Shown: piece after piece, positions 12,224 to 22,984 of the stretch | Layout: every line of letters begins with the position of its first letter | Position numbering within the stretch: position 1 is the stretch's first letter | From: Halisarca cf. caerulea | Lineage: Eukaryota > Porifera > Demospongiae > Chondrillida > Halisarcidae | Direction of reading: 5' to 3' | Length of the DNA stretch: 64,000 bases | NCBI GenBank assembly: GCA_963170055.1 | Contig: CAUJGJ010000444.1 | Span: forward strand, 8,637,118-8,701,117 | Position numbers and translations under genes: made by a program | The notes under the pieces: model-generated | What the model was told of the DNA's origin: nothing | What the model saw: only the letters and a program-made list of their open reading frames with translations | The model's database searches: none

Positions 12224-12383
12224 TCAAGGGCTGCTACTGGGCTTGAGTCTTATTTTGGCTCTAGATCTCTTACTTACTTTGATTTGCTACACAAATCCAG
12301 ATGAAGAACTGCGACAGTTTAACCTTAGTAAAGTGGAAAATAGCACAAAAATGACTAAAGAATTGGCAAAACACATATTCAAG
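12189..12383 (+). CDS. Candidate first coding exon, type II membrane anchor (possibly FUT8)
   Basis: A true ATG opens a 65-codon frame reading MINKCWQNQTIFQG, then a strongly hydrophobic span LLLGLSLILALDLLLTLICY (about residues 15-34), then a polar, N-glycosylation-capable stem (NLSKVENSTK). It ends at a consensus donor, AAG|GTAATT. A short cytoplasmic tail, a signal anchor and a polar stem are what a Golgi glycosyltransferase of the FUT8 type needs, and this is the only such exon on the same strand before the FUT8 catalytic exons. The coiled-coil exon that should join them was not found, so the assignment is inference from topology and order. The region just upstream, including the ATG, is duplicated at 18.1-18.3 kb, where the anchor is not preserved. 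Confidence 0.4.
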
Positions 12384-12656
12384 GTAATTATTGTAATTTT
12401 TCCCAAATGTTAAGTTTTGCAATGATAGTGTTACTTATTCATAATGTATTTATAGTTGCTCATTTGCTATAACTGTAAATTAAGTCTTGTTCTTGTGCTC
12501 ACTTCTAAGTGATTCAAGTGGCTTATAATTCAAATAACTTACTGTTGGTGTAAGGATTAATATGAGTTATCTATATCTGTAGCAGTCCCAGCTAAAATTT
12601 TATTCTTTTGTGATTGTTCCCATTTCATATGATATATATATATATATATATATAAC

Positions 12657-13027
<371 letters not shown>

Positions 13028-14550
13028 TCCTTAGGGCTACAAATGTTGGTGGGTACTAACTTGAGCGAAATTAGCGGGGAGACTCAAATTCGATAACTTA
13101 AGTGCCACCTAACAATTACACCTGCTAATAAATGTACCTCCTAATATTTTGTCTTGTACAATTTGTAAGGATGTACTCTACACGGCACAGGAGAAAATGG
13201 CAGCTCTGAACAGAAGTTAAATCTACGCAAAGACAGAGAAATATACAGCAAACAGTGGACCACTACATGTAAAGTTTAAAAGAATTGTTGGATTGGATTG
13301 TAACTTATATTCGTTTTAATCATTATGGATTTGAATTTACTCAAAAGTGATAACAATTTCTTCAAGGTGTATGCCGACAAGATGCAATCTTCCAAGTGTA
13401 CCTACAAACTTAAGTTTTCTGATCTCAGTGTTTTGTTTCTGCAGCTTTCTATTGCAACAGTATAGTACTGTATATAAAGATTAGAAATGGTGATTTAGAA
13501 AAGAATTGGGAAAGGATTGGGTACCTAGCATTGGTTATGGTAACATTTCCAAAATGGCTAACTACAGATTTTGTACAAAATGCTACCACCAAAAATAAAT
13601 GCCTGCTAACATTTGTAACCTTAAGGTACATATATTAATGTCCTGCATTATGTCCCGAAACCAACCACCTGGTGACGTCGACTGCAACTGCATCGCCTGA
13701 TCCCTGTAACCGACTACTGTACCTGGTTCCGCTGCCTGTCTAGGATGAGATAAGGCATAAGTTCCTTTCAGCTTATAGCCCGAAAGTGCTTTAAAGCTGG
13801 CAGAAGGCCAGGGTATGCGGTATCAGCTAAGCCCCTTACCTGCTCAGGAAAGGGGATGACTACACTACACGATTGACTCCCCTGAATGATGTCCTTACCC
13901 TCATGGGATGAGCACCCAGGCAGATTTGAAGTGCAGTGCTGTCAAAGCACAGCTATATGCATGACAAGGAATCAGGATGTTGTTAATGCTAATGCTACTG
14001 ATATGATTTCCGCAATGGGGATCTATCGAAGAACCTATCCACTTGATTTCTCTATAACATCCGAGTAGATTAATAGTGTATTACCCTTGACATCATTCCT
14101 AGGGATATAAACCCGCATGCTTTGAGGGATGAAATGGAAACCCATTACCATACCGCATACCCTTGGAGCCTGATCACATCGACGCTGCCGATGGAGAAGT
14201 GGTGCCATCTCAGGGCTAGGCAGGGAACCAGATGCCCACATATAACTGGGTAGAATAGTTGCATGCACTTTTGGCACAGGCCATCTGTGCGAGAGAAGGA
14301 CTAAAGAGACCATGCATGTAACTGACAATGTGACGGGTATAAATATACAGGGTGATGGACACATGTATAGTGGTACCCTGGGTGCATGAATTGGTAGTGT
14401 CACCCCCTGGGGCTGGGAGGGTGGGAGTCTTTTTTACAATGTCAAAGGGATGTTGCTATGGACACTGAAACAAGGGCTGCATATGGCTGGCAAGCATTGA
14501 TGTACGAGGTTCGCGCGTCATTTGCGGGTAGCCCCGCGTGACGATATGTA
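13028..14550. other. FUT8 intron or intergenic, moderately GC-rich, unclassified
   Basis: About 13660-14420 is GC-richer than its surroundings and lacks a recognisable domain in six frames (a 122-codon minus frame at 14035-14403 has no family resemblance). It may be an old TE. A degenerate sequence close to the pogo element end (ATTAAGCGCCCTGG then TGCGTCTAACACCGTA) lies at about 14552-14586, just outside the intact element. Confidence 0.35.
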
Positions 14551-14829
14551 TGCCATTAAGCGCCCTGGCTGCGTCTAACACCGTACTATGTATAATTGTG
14601 GCTGACCCCAATTAGGGGTAAGACTAATACCGTAGACGCTGGTTGTTAAGCGCCCCCATCACATAAGCGCATACATATGTTAAGTGCATACGCTTTTTCC
14701 CGTGCCAGGTACCCTTTGTTAAGCGCCCTAACTGTAGGCTGAAAACGCGGGCTTATGCTGAGCTGAGCTAGCTATGGATTTTTGTTTAAGATTTGAATAG
14801 GTACGGAGCAAACTTGAATCAAACTACAG

Positions 14830-16512
14830 ATGGATCGTGGTCATTCGTCTACTGTAGTACGCCGGTCTACACATCCAAGGCTAAAAAGAAAGAGTTACAC
14901 TCGAGAAGAGAAGTTGAAAATTCTCAGGTTTTGCCATTCGAATAATCGCAACGTGTACTGGACTTGTCAGAAGTATGGATTGAACAGCAAGACTTTGTTG
15001 AGGTGGCTGAAGGACGAAAACAAAATTGAGAGCAGCAGGAAAGGAAGCAAGCGTGCAAAATTTAACCGAACTCCAAAATACCCGGAGATGGAGGATCGCC
15101 TATATCGGGAATACAAAGATCTCAGAAAGAGGGGTTTGAAAGTGAAGGCATGGTGGTTCAAGACAAAGGCTCCCCAGATTTTGGCTGAAACTAACCCTGG
15201 AATGGCAGCCAGCTTCTGTTTCAGTGATTCGTGGTTCTCTGGTTTCAAAAAACGCCATAGAATTAGTCTTAGAAGACCAACTAACCATTGCCAAGAGGAG
15301 CCAGTGAATAAGAAGCAGTCCATCCAGTTGTTCCACCAGAAAATTAGAAAAATGGCAAGCAATGGTACCCAGCTCGGTTCTACAGGAAAGTGGCTCCCTT
15401 GTTCTATTGCCAACATGGACCAGACACCCTTACCTTTTACGTTTACAGATGGATCAACATATTCTGACCGCGGAGAAAGAAGTGTCTGGGTTAGAAGTGG
15501 GTCATCTGGACTAGACAAGAGGCAGTGCACTGTTCAGCTAACCATATTTGGAGATGGTGGAACACTTGTTAAGCCTCTGGTCATATTTCGTGGCAAAGGA
15601 AAACGCATTTCAATGCACGAGAGAATCCGATATGACAGGCGAGTCATGGTAGTGTTTCAAGAAAATGCATGGGCTGATGAGAATGTTACAAAGCAGTGGA
15701 TAAGGCAGTGTTGGAAACCTGTTGCCATTCAGAACAATGCACCCAAGCTACTTGTAATGGATGTACACAGAGCGCAGACAACAAAGGTTGTTCAAGATAT
15801 GCTGAAACAGGAATGCAATACAGATGTCATTTATGTACCTGGAGGCTGTACTGGATTGGTACAGCCTTTGGATGTCTCATTCAATGCCCCCTTTAAAGCT
15901 GTGATTGATCGACTTGCAACCGAGCATATGCAAAGTAATCTGGAAGACTATGTGAAAGGAAATATCAACGCTGGACGTCGATGCATATTGCTCACAGGGT
16001 GGATAGGTCAGGCATGGGAAAAGCTCAGCAACAGTACGGATATAATTCGTCAAAGCTTCAAGAAGACAGGCATTACAGTTGCAATTGATGGATCAGAGGA
16101 CAGTGAGATCAGAATCATGGGCATTGATGACTACTTTATCCCCGCAGTGGCTAGCAGTGATGATGAATGTGACTTATTCAGCAGCAGTGATGACGAATCT
16201 CTCACAGATGATGATAGTGGTGATGAAGGAAATCCTGGAGGCAGCAACAGTGGTGGAGATAGTGGCCCAGACAGCCACAGTGACAGTAGCAAAGGCAGCG
16301 ATAGTGAACTTCAAGATGACCAGAGCGTGAATGAAGACTACTGCAGGGATGATAGCAGTTGCAGCAAAGAAGAATACAGCCAAGATATGCAAACTGACAA
16401 CAACAGCAATGAAGATGACAGTGATCAAGACATTACGTGCACACGCAAGCGGAAGAGAACCAGGCAACGAATCCGCATACTTTCCTCTGAAAGTAATGAT
16501 GATGAACAGTGA
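14830..16512 (+). CDS. pogo/Tigger-like DDD transposase (560 aa)
   Basis: This enzyme would bind the element ends and cut and paste it at TA. From an ATG 173 bp inside the left end it encodes a psq-type helix-turn-helix (about 20-62, TREEKLKILRFCH ... KTLLRWL) and a CENP-B-type second DNA-binding domain (about 80-150, with KVKAWWFKTKAPQI and FSDSWFSGFKKRHRISLRR). The DDE domain has candidate catalytic Asp197 (IANMDQTPLPFTF), Asp311 (LLVMDVHRAQT) and Asp348 (GGCTGLVQPLDVSFN), spaced 36 residues between the last two, as in pogo families. The last 120 residues are a Ser/Asp/Glu-rich acidic tail ending in a basic patch (TRKRKRTRQR), a probable nuclear localisation signal. There are no frameshifts or stops and the length is usual. 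The second motif has H-R-A where many Tigger proteins have F/R-G-H. Confidence 0.93.
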   Translation: MDRGHSSTVVRRSTHPRLKRKSYTREEKLKILRFCHSNNRNVYWTCQKYGLNSKTLLRWLKDENKIESSRKGSKRAKFNRTPKYPEMEDRLYREYKDLRKRGLKVKAWWFKTKAPQILAETNPGMAASFCFSDSWFSGFKKRHRISLRRPTNHCQEEPVNKKQSIQLFHQKIRKMASNGTQLGSTGKWLPCSIANMDQTPLPFTFTDGSTYSDRGERSVWVRSGSSGLDKRQCTVQLTIFGDGGTLVKPLVIFRGKGKRISMHERIRYDRRVMVVFQENAWADENVTKQWIRQCWKPVAIQNNAPKLLVMDVHRAQTTKVVQDMLKQECNTDVIYVPGGCTGLVQPLDVSFNAPFKAVIDRLATEHMQSNLEDYVKGNINAGRRCILLTGWIGQAWEKLSNSTDIIRQSFKKTGITVAIDGSEDSEIRIMGIDDYFIPAVASSDDECDLFSSSDDESLTDDDSGDEGNPGGSNSGGDSGPDSHSDSSKGSDSELQDDQSVNEDYCRDDSSCSKEEYSQDMQTDNNSNEDDSDQDITCTRKRKRTRQRIRILSSESNDDEQ

Positions 16513-16627
16513 TCATAATGAACATGATTATGTGTCAGTTTTCCTATACTTAAGTAATAGATATACCATAATTATGCTTATACACTTTGTAAAATATGAT
16601 TAAAAAGTTGTGTTGATATTATTAAGA

Positions 16628-16975
16628 TCAAGATAGTTTGGCTCTCAATTTCCTAACCAGCTTTTTGTTCCCTGTAAGATTATATAGACAGGGTACTTCT
16701 AGTCCTTTTCCGTGAATTCTCTTTCCAGTTACTTCTGCTGTTACCGCTCCTCCTCGATTTAAAAAAGAAGAAAAAAGCCGAGATATTTCTTGAGGTACGT
16801 GTCCTACGATTTCATCTTCTCTCAAGACAGAAACGGCAAATCTATCATGTTCGTTATTTTCTTCAATTCTAACGTGAAGTGTTTCACCAATAACAGGTGT
16901 CCAAATACTCTTATAGACATGATGCCCTCGAATAACACTACTGTACGCGTAGGTCCGGGTATCCGCCATTTTCAT
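16628..16975 (-). CDS. HIRAN-domain protein encoded inside the pogo-type transposon (115 aa)
   Basis: The HIRAN fold (known from HLTF and Rad5) binds DNA 3' ends. This ORF opens with MKMADTRTYAYSSVIRGHHV and carries the family signature WTPVIGE (25-31), ENNEHDRFAVSV (39-50) and VGHVPQEISRLFSSFL (57-72), then GGAVTAEVTGKR (75-86), so nearly the whole protein is one HIRAN domain. The ATG lies 97 bp inside the right end of the element and the stop is 115 bp from the transposase stop, giving a convergent pair. No helicase or RING part is attached. It may assist transposition by handling exposed 3' ends, or be a captured host domain; both are inference. The reading frame is intact, which argues against a relic. 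Confidence 0.85.
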   Translation of the reverse strand: MKMADTRTYAYSSVIRGHHVYKSIWTPVIGETLHVRIEENNEHDRFAVSVLREDEIVGHVPQEISRLFSSFLNRGGAVTAEVTGKRIHGKGLEVPCLYNLTGNKKLVRKLRAKLS

Positions 16976-17074
16976 AAATTATGCTCACTGTTAAGCGCTT
17001 ATCATTGTTAAGCGCCCATTTTTCTTGCTACTCAGACTCATTAGCGGGGCGCTTAACAACCAGCGTCTACGGTA

Positions 17075-17830
17075 ACCGCACCACCACTCGGGGCCCCATT
17101 ACGTCCATTAACCTTGCTTAACCGATGGTTAAGCTACATTATATACAGCATCCGTTACCATGGTAACGGTACGATTATACAGCGAATTTATAATGTATAA
17201 AACATGGGCGTCTAACTCGCCGTGAGTTTATACTTGGAAACTTGTTTTCAGGCAAATACCTCTCTGTAATATTCCTTGAAGAACTTTCTGAAGAAACACG
17301 ATACCAATTGAACCAAAAGAAGCCAATCTTCGCCACCGCAAGAAGCGAACTTATCATTGTACCTGAAAAAGTCTTCTTTGGGGATTTTTACCGCTGATTC
17401 CCTTCGGAAACTCGATAGTTAACGTTCAAATTGCTTCGTCGAATTCCTGAAAGTCAAGGACACTTGCCCAAAGTCCACGAATGGGTGCTATGATATTGAA
17501 GACATAGGCACTCTGGCTGTATGGCATATAAAATGCACTTTCCCTCGGGACTCGGCAGTTTATGTCATACAGCCCTTGCACCTATGTCTTAACTACTACT
17601 AAATATGAGCGTCGCCAGTATAAATCGCAGATTATGACCACTTTTTGTTTTTGTGAAAATGGCTGTCAAAGTTTGGCATTCGAAATTTTTTTCATAGTTT
17701 GCCTTTTGAGGTTGCATCACTCTTTAATCACTCCAAAACACATGCTTACTTCAGGTGCAAAGAAATAGTGTGCATATGGGGTAAAAATTGTCTTCTACTA
17801 GCAGAATTCATCGTTTTTTCGTCAGTGACT
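17075..17830. other. Intronic DNA, nothing recognised
   Basis: A short palindromic stretch CCGTTACCATGGTAACGG lies at about 17152-17169. No coding segment is recognised on either strand. Confidence 0.4.
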
Positions 17831-17832
17831 AG

Positions 17833-18083
17833 TGGAATTGGATTTGATTGAAGAAGGAACCACTTCCTCATCTTCGGCATCCCTCCTCAGTGACTGTTGT
17901 TTACTCTCACCGCCTAGTTCAGGTGTCTCTAAACTTTCTACAAAGTTGTTCACACGGCTACAAGCAGTGGTGAAGTATCACTCTGGTGAAGCACGGGTGC
18001 CATTAGAATCGCTAAATAGGGAAAAGTTGTTGATAGTGAAAGAACATCAGATAAGCGATGTAAAATGCTATGCTATCCTGATA
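17833..18083 (+). CDS. Candidate exon-like segment, unrecognised
   Basis: An open stretch follows an AG (GACTAG) near 17831 with no ATG at its head. It reads LSTKLFTRLQAVVKYHSGEA then RVPLESLNREKLLIVKEHQI, which looks like real protein (charged, helical). A clean donor was not found before the stop, and the duplicated segment (18085 on) starts immediately after. It could be an exon, a retained fragment, or chance. Confidence 0.2.
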
Positions 18084-18084
18084 T

Positions 18085-18288
18085 AACAACCAAGTGACTG
18101 TCAAGGAATGAAGTCCTACTATGCTACATTCCAATAGTAGTGTTACATTCTTTGGGAAGCCATGCACTTAACAATAATACTTTGTAAGTTCCTGTGTCAG
18201 CAGAAACACTCAAGCAGCTATATAAGAAATCATTTGTTGAAAAGTTAGCTAAGTTAAACCATGATCAAAAATTTTTGGGCAGAATCAA
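18085..18288. repeat. Duplicated segment, copy 2
   Basis: Same ordered blocks as 11895-12223, ending just after the counterpart of the candidate FUT8 start codon (AAACCATGATCAAAAATTTT). The hydrophobic anchor codons do not follow, so this copy is not a usable alternative first exon. Confidence 0.75.
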
Positions 18289-18339
18289 AATATTTTGATT
18301 CTGGCACCATGCAAGAAACAGTCTCCAGCTTGTTCTGTC

Positions 18340-18596
18340 AGGTATAGCACTCAGCCTAAAACTAAAATTCTGAAGAACATCCAGTTAGGGCACAAGCCAG
18401 CGTGTGACAGAGCAACTGTGACGACAGAAAACATCACTAAACGCGGATTCGGCATTTGTATACGCCCGAATATTAGCTCAAATCACGAGATATCTGTGTG
18501 ACCAATAACTTGTAGGCGCCGAAAAATTATATTTTATCGCTATGCAAACTGGAAAGCGCTATCATAACAGATCCTGGACATGTCCCACATGCGGTG
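18340..18596. mobile_element. Partial copy of family F5 element
   Basis: It matches 53960-54216: blocks such as CTAAAACTAAAATTCT, TGTGACAGAGCA, ACATCACTAAACGCGGATT and GGACATGTCCCACATGC occur in the same order. Only the right part is present. Confidence 0.65.
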
Positions 18597-19274
18597 ACAA
18601 TAAACATGTACATGTATGTATATGTCCCTTGGAATTCATATTTGTTGAATCAATGTTTCCTATATATAGACCAATGCATGGTGATAGCCTTCCACTATAT
18701 CCCGTATATTTAAGACACACTACCCATTATATTACGGTGCTACAATGGAGAGTGTCAATTTAATTTTGCAGGTGGCCGCCCAGAAAAGAAAGCACTAAGA
18801 TAGAACTCACCTTTCCATTTTCCGCATCTTGCGGGATGCTGTTTTGACTATTTCTACACCTACATCATCCCAATTATTCTTCTTGACAGTTCTAACGTGA
18901 TTGAAGTCATCATGATACTTTGAGTAGAGTAACTTCTATAAGGTATTCCTTCGCAATATTGCCAAGCTTCACACCTTTGCCCGACATTTGCAATTGCAAG
19001 TGAAGATCACAAGGTAAATAATGATCAATCAGATTGCTTAGAAGCAACAAACGAATTGGTGATCACATTCACTAGCTGAACAACGAATGGCTAATTTGCA
19101 TTCGTAGCTCATTGAAATCATTTGTTGGCAGTCAATTCATTGTTTACATAACACCTTCGGACAAGCATGTGGCCTAGGCTGTACAGTACACCTTAGTCCA
19201 GTTCCAAGTGCTCGTATATAAAAGCTATGTTAAAAGCACCTGTTGTGAGGAGATTAATCCTATGAGTGAAAGAA

Positions 19275-19392
19275 TTAATTGTTTGAGGTCCGGGATCACC
19301 CAGGGCTAACCCTATAGAGCTAGGTGGGATGGTGCCCTCTGCGCAGTGCTTAACTTCCGGTGCTAACCTACTGAGCCACCAGCACCCCCCTA
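19275..19392 (-). mobile_element. SINE-like fragment with Pol III promoter-like boxes
   Basis: On the minus strand it reads GTGGCTCAGTAGGTTAGCAC (fits the tRNA A-box TRGCNNAGTNGG), then CGGAAGTTAAGCACTGCGCA (resembles the 5S rRNA internal control region) and CTGGGTGATCCCGGACC. A related A-box-like fragment (TAGTGGCTTAGTAGGTCA) lies at about 20375 on plus. Whether tRNA- or 5S-derived is open. Confidence 0.4.
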
Positions 19393-19727
19393 GTACAACA
19401 AAATTATATATATATATATATATTCCTTTGGGTTGGATCAAAATGACAATATAGCACAAGCAGTAAAAAATCTTTGTAGACAATAGAAGGTTCAAACAGC
19501 TTTAAGTTCAGAAACTACCAGAAATTAACCAGATAACTGATAGCTCAAACGCATATGGCTGCATGGTATTTAATTGTGGAGGGTTAATTAATTTCAATTC
19601 CAGGGCCTTGGGTAGCACATACCCTGAGTACATAACTCAAAATTGATAGTAAAAGTACACTGTCCCAGGAATGATTCTCTGCAATATTGACTGTCAAGAA
19701 TTATTATTATTAGCCTATATATATACA

Positions 19728-20124
19728 GTTGACTCCAAGAAATCCACAAGGATTTGTTCTTTATAACAGAAGTTCTTTATAAAAGAAGTGTATGTTAATG
19801 TATTACAAAGTATAAATATTACAGTGTTATTATGTATTATAACAGAATTATGACATAATTCACACTGATGGTCATAGTGGAGCTCAAATTTTAGTTTCTT
19901 GAATGATTTTCTTCACTACCCTGTGCACTTCAACAATGCCTTCGAGAACACAAAATCCACTTCAAATCCCATTTAAAAGTTACTGGCAGCAGTGACGAGT
20001 TCTTTATAACAGGAGTTTGTTTGTTATAACAGAGGAAAAATGTATGCACACAAACTTGGACCCAACAAATTGTTCTTTATAAGCAGAAGTTCTTTATAAC
20101 AGGGTTATTTATAAGTGGAGTTCA

Positions 20125-20130
<6 letters not shown>
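19728..20130. mobile_element. Short non-autonomous element with 'TTCTTTATAACAG' repeats
   Basis: Four or more copies of a GTTCTTTATAACAG-like unit with inverted ends (AGTTGACTCCAAGAAATCCA at 19728 and TAAGTGGAGTTCACTGTA at about 20115). The style is that of Tigger/mariner-derived MITEs. Non-coding. Confidence 0.4.
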
Positions 20131-20223
<93 letters not shown>

Positions 20224-20247
20224 TAGATAGATAGATAGATATAGATA
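20130..20247. repeat. (TA)n and (GATA)n microsatellite
   Basis: TA runs at 20130-20155 and 20164-20220, then about six GATA units. Confidence 0.9.
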
Positions 20248-20669
20248 TAATGTGATCCTCTTAATTGAGAATTTAATCCCTGCCTTGTTCCAAAGAATAT
20301 TCCCTACAAATATAAGTCATAAGGCTGTTATCTCTTGACCTGCAAATAACTATTGCATGAAGGAGGTGCTAGTGCTAGTGGCTTAGTAGGTCAACACAAT
20401 GAAGTTTAGCAATTATAAAAGACAAGCAGTGAAGATGGGCTACTATACCAATGGCGAGGCATTTAACATGTTTTTCCCTACCCCCCTCCTACCAATCAAG
20501 GATATGAAAGAATGACCTACTGTAGCCACCAAACAAATAATCAGATTCAATTTGATTGTGTGTGTGGGTGAGTGTGTTGTTGAGTCTGTGGGCGAGTGTG
20601 TGAGATACTGGGGGACTAAGAGTGGCCTGCCTCAGGCTAATGGCTGACCCAGTTAAAAAGTATATTATT

Positions 20670-20852
20670 ACAATGGAACCTCTCTATAAAGAACACTTTG
20701 GAAACTGAATAACAGTTTTTGATACAGAAGTTTCCATTACTCAGAGGTTATTATACAGACATAGCAATCTATCTGGACCCATGCACAAAAGTATTTTGTT
20801 ATAGAGAGGTTTTCTCTTTTAGGGGACTTTGTTATAAGAGGTTTCACTGTAT
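20670..20852. mobile_element. Tigger/pogo-type MITE, about 180 bp
   Basis: Left end AATGGAACCTCTCTATAA, right end TTATAAGAGGTTTCACTGTA, mutually inverted and of the CAGTGGAACCTCT type seen in Tigger MITEs. Related ends occur at about 36035-36235. These ends differ from those of the intact pogo element at 14.6 kb. Confidence 0.55.
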
Positions 20853-20899
20853 TGTTAGTACTGCTTAAAACATCATACTGTGGCTTATATAGCTATGAG

Positions 20900-21213
<314 letters not shown>

Positions 21214-21267
21214 GGAACACAAAATTAAAATGTGTAATATTTTGTGTTGTTCTGTTGTAATTTGCAG

Positions 21268-21457
21268 GAATTGAGTGAATTAATGCAGAGAAAATTGTAT
21301 GAGCTACAGCATCCAAGCAATTGTACTTCAGCACGGAAGGCTGTTTGCTCCTATGATCTCGGCCATGGCTGTGGCTTCGGTTGTTTCACTCACCACCTGC
21401 TGCACTGTTTCATGGTGGCATATTGGACTAACCGTACCCTTGTGTTGGACACAAAAG
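21268..21457 (+). CDS. FUT8: FUT8-like alpha-1,6-fucosyltransferase, exon with Cys-rich block
   Basis: FUT8 transfers fucose from GDP-fucose to the innermost GlcNAc of N-glycans in the Golgi. This exon begins after TTTGCAG and reads ELSELMQRKLYELQHPSNC then VCSYDLGHGCGFGCFTHHLL and MVAYWTNRTLVLDTKG. It matches the vertebrate block DLTELVQRRITYLQNP through the CGYGCQLHHVVYCF region, including the paired cysteines that form disulfides at the start of the catalytic domain. It closes at AAAG|GTGGTG with one base over (phase 1). The exon encoding the preceding coiled coil was not recognised upstream. Confidence 0.9.
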
Positions 21458-21772
21458 GTGGTGGAGATTATCATGCCCATGTGTATACGCATACAGGCAT
21501 ATCCTCATTGTCATGCATATTTCATACATGCACATATATGTAAATATAGGGTGTAAAGTAGTTGTTTGGTTCCATGTGCTAACATTAATTATTGCTGAAA
21601 TTTGTAGCGGAACTAACATCTGTCACGTACACAATAACAGTCACCTATAGACATAAACGCTTCCTTCAATCAGACACAATGTCAGAATAAAGTCATAATA
21701 ATAACTTCTGCAGGGACATCCAAATGATGTTTTAAGCACTGTACCTGTACGTATTCTTTGTTTGCACCTAAG

Positions 21773-21885
21773 GTTGGATATACTCCAAAGAAATGGGCTG
21801 GGAGGGAGCTTTCCTTCCAGTTAGTAATACATGTATAAGTGCTGAAGGAGCTATTCCGTGGAATGCTGATCACAGCAGCCACCAG
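21773..21885 (+). CDS. FUT8: FUT8-like, next catalytic exon
   Basis: It follows the previous exon after a 315-bp intron. The acceptor is CACCTAAG; two bases complete the split Gly codon and the frame then reads WIYSKEMGWEGAFLPVSNTC and AIPWNADHSSHQ. This aligns with the vertebrate W-R-Y-A..GWETVF.PVSETC block with the same Trp, Pro-Val-Ser and Cys. It ends exactly in phase 0 at CAG|GTATGT. It contains no Met codon at a useful place and so is easily missed by ORF calling. Confidence 0.9.
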
Positions 21886-22034
21886 GTATGTATCCAGAGG
21901 TTGGTGTAACTTCGTTATCTTCTGTGTTGCACATTTCATTACAAGAACCATATAGAAAACATTTAAGCATGGAAAAAGATGTAGGGATAAAATTCTATAA
22001 CGTCAAAGAACATTGCTGTTTGCTACACAGGGCT

Positions 22035-22190
22035 GGATGAGCATAGGAATAGATGTGCATAATGCTAGACATGCACAGGGCTAGACAAGCATAGGCCTAA
22101 ACATGCATAAGGTTAGACGGGCATCGGGATAGGATACATGGGACTAGACGGGCATGCATAGAGCTAGACAGAGGTGGGTTGGACTGGGTA
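22035..22190. repeat. 16-bp degenerate minisatellite in the left arm of the Merlin-like unit
   Basis: About nine tandem units of the form RGGSYTAGACAWGCAT. The reverse complement recurs at about 25755-25845, giving the inverted arms of the element. Confidence 0.75.
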
Positions 22191-22534
22191 CAGTGTGCAT
22201 ATTCCTAAATGCCGCAGCTAAAATATTAGCCTTATATCAACCGCGTTTTTCTGTTACCGCTAGCCCCTTATCTACCAATGACCACATTTGTGGTGCAAAG
22301 TTGGATCTCCTAGAAATAACAATCATGGACATTTCAGCAAATTGTAACGTCATTATGACATCATATATCAGACGATCAAGACTAAAACGTCATTATTTAG
22401 GGTAATATTTATTATTTGTACTATTTATATACTTTTAAGCGATGTAGCTGAGAAATGACTATTTGAATTGAAGAAAATAACCATTTAAATTGGACAAAAT
22501 ACAGTTTTTGTAAAGAACAGTGAGTGTTAGGATG

Positions 22535-22800
22535 ACTTGATGGGATCAGTGACAATGATGACAACCAAATCACATTTGGGTGCAAAGAAGTGGGAGTTCT
22601 ATAAATCAATGGGATCGGTGACAATCAGATGGCTGTTGCATGGATACAAAGAAGTTGGAGTTGTGAATCAATGGGATCAGTGACAATGATGATAACCTGG
22701 CAAATATAGCTGTTATAGATGCGAATAAGTGGGAGCTCTGGATCAATGGAATAAATGACAACATGATGACAATCATGTAGATATTTAGCTGGAAGGTGGA
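22535..22800. repeat. Degenerate tandem repeat, unit about 60-75 bp
   Basis: The block 'aatcaatgggatcRgtgacaatgatgac' followed by 'gaagtgggagtt' recurs at about 22538, 22603, 22664 and 22738. Frames across it produce repetitive peptides with no known domain. Confidence 0.7.
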
Positions 22801-22984
22801 GTTCAAAAGGACTGATAACATTTCAATGACAATAGGGTAGTTGTCAGATGCATACAAAGTTGTAGGACTCGGTATCTCAGTGTCAGATGCTAGGCAGTAT
22901 CATCTATAAGCAGGGTACTGAGCAGAAATTTATTGGCACATAGACTCCTTTTTGGTTCTTCCCTTCTTTCCTCACCACACAGAT

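Larger units (their letters stand above)
14630..17072. mobile_element. Complete pogo/Tigger-type DNA transposon, 2443 bp, with two ORFs
   Basis: The element is bounded by 27-bp perfect inverted repeats (14630-14656 beginning CCGTAGACGCTGGTTG and 17046-17072) and by TA on each side (14628-14629, 17073-17074), the target duplication of the Tc1/mariner/pogo superfamily. Subterminal TTAAGCGC motifs recur inside both ends (about 14666 and 14719 at the left; about 16991 and 17007 at the right), likely transposase binding sites. It contains an intact transposase (plus) and a HIRAN-domain ORF (minus) converging on a 115-bp gap. Perfect TIRs and an unbroken 560-codon ORF imply recent mobility. It lies in what would be the first FUT8 intron. 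Confidence 0.92.

Noticed and set aside
14035..14403. 122-aa minus ORF
   Set aside because: It shows no family resemblance and overlaps no splice-consistent structure; composition fits chance in GC-richer DNA.
14967..15530. 187-aa minus ORF inside the transposase
   Set aside because: It is an antisense shadow of the pogo-type transposase, with no domain of its own.
16174..16467. 97-aa hydrophobic minus ORF
   Set aside because: It is antisense to the acidic Ser/Asp tail of the transposase; the hydrophobicity follows from complementing GAT and AGC codons.
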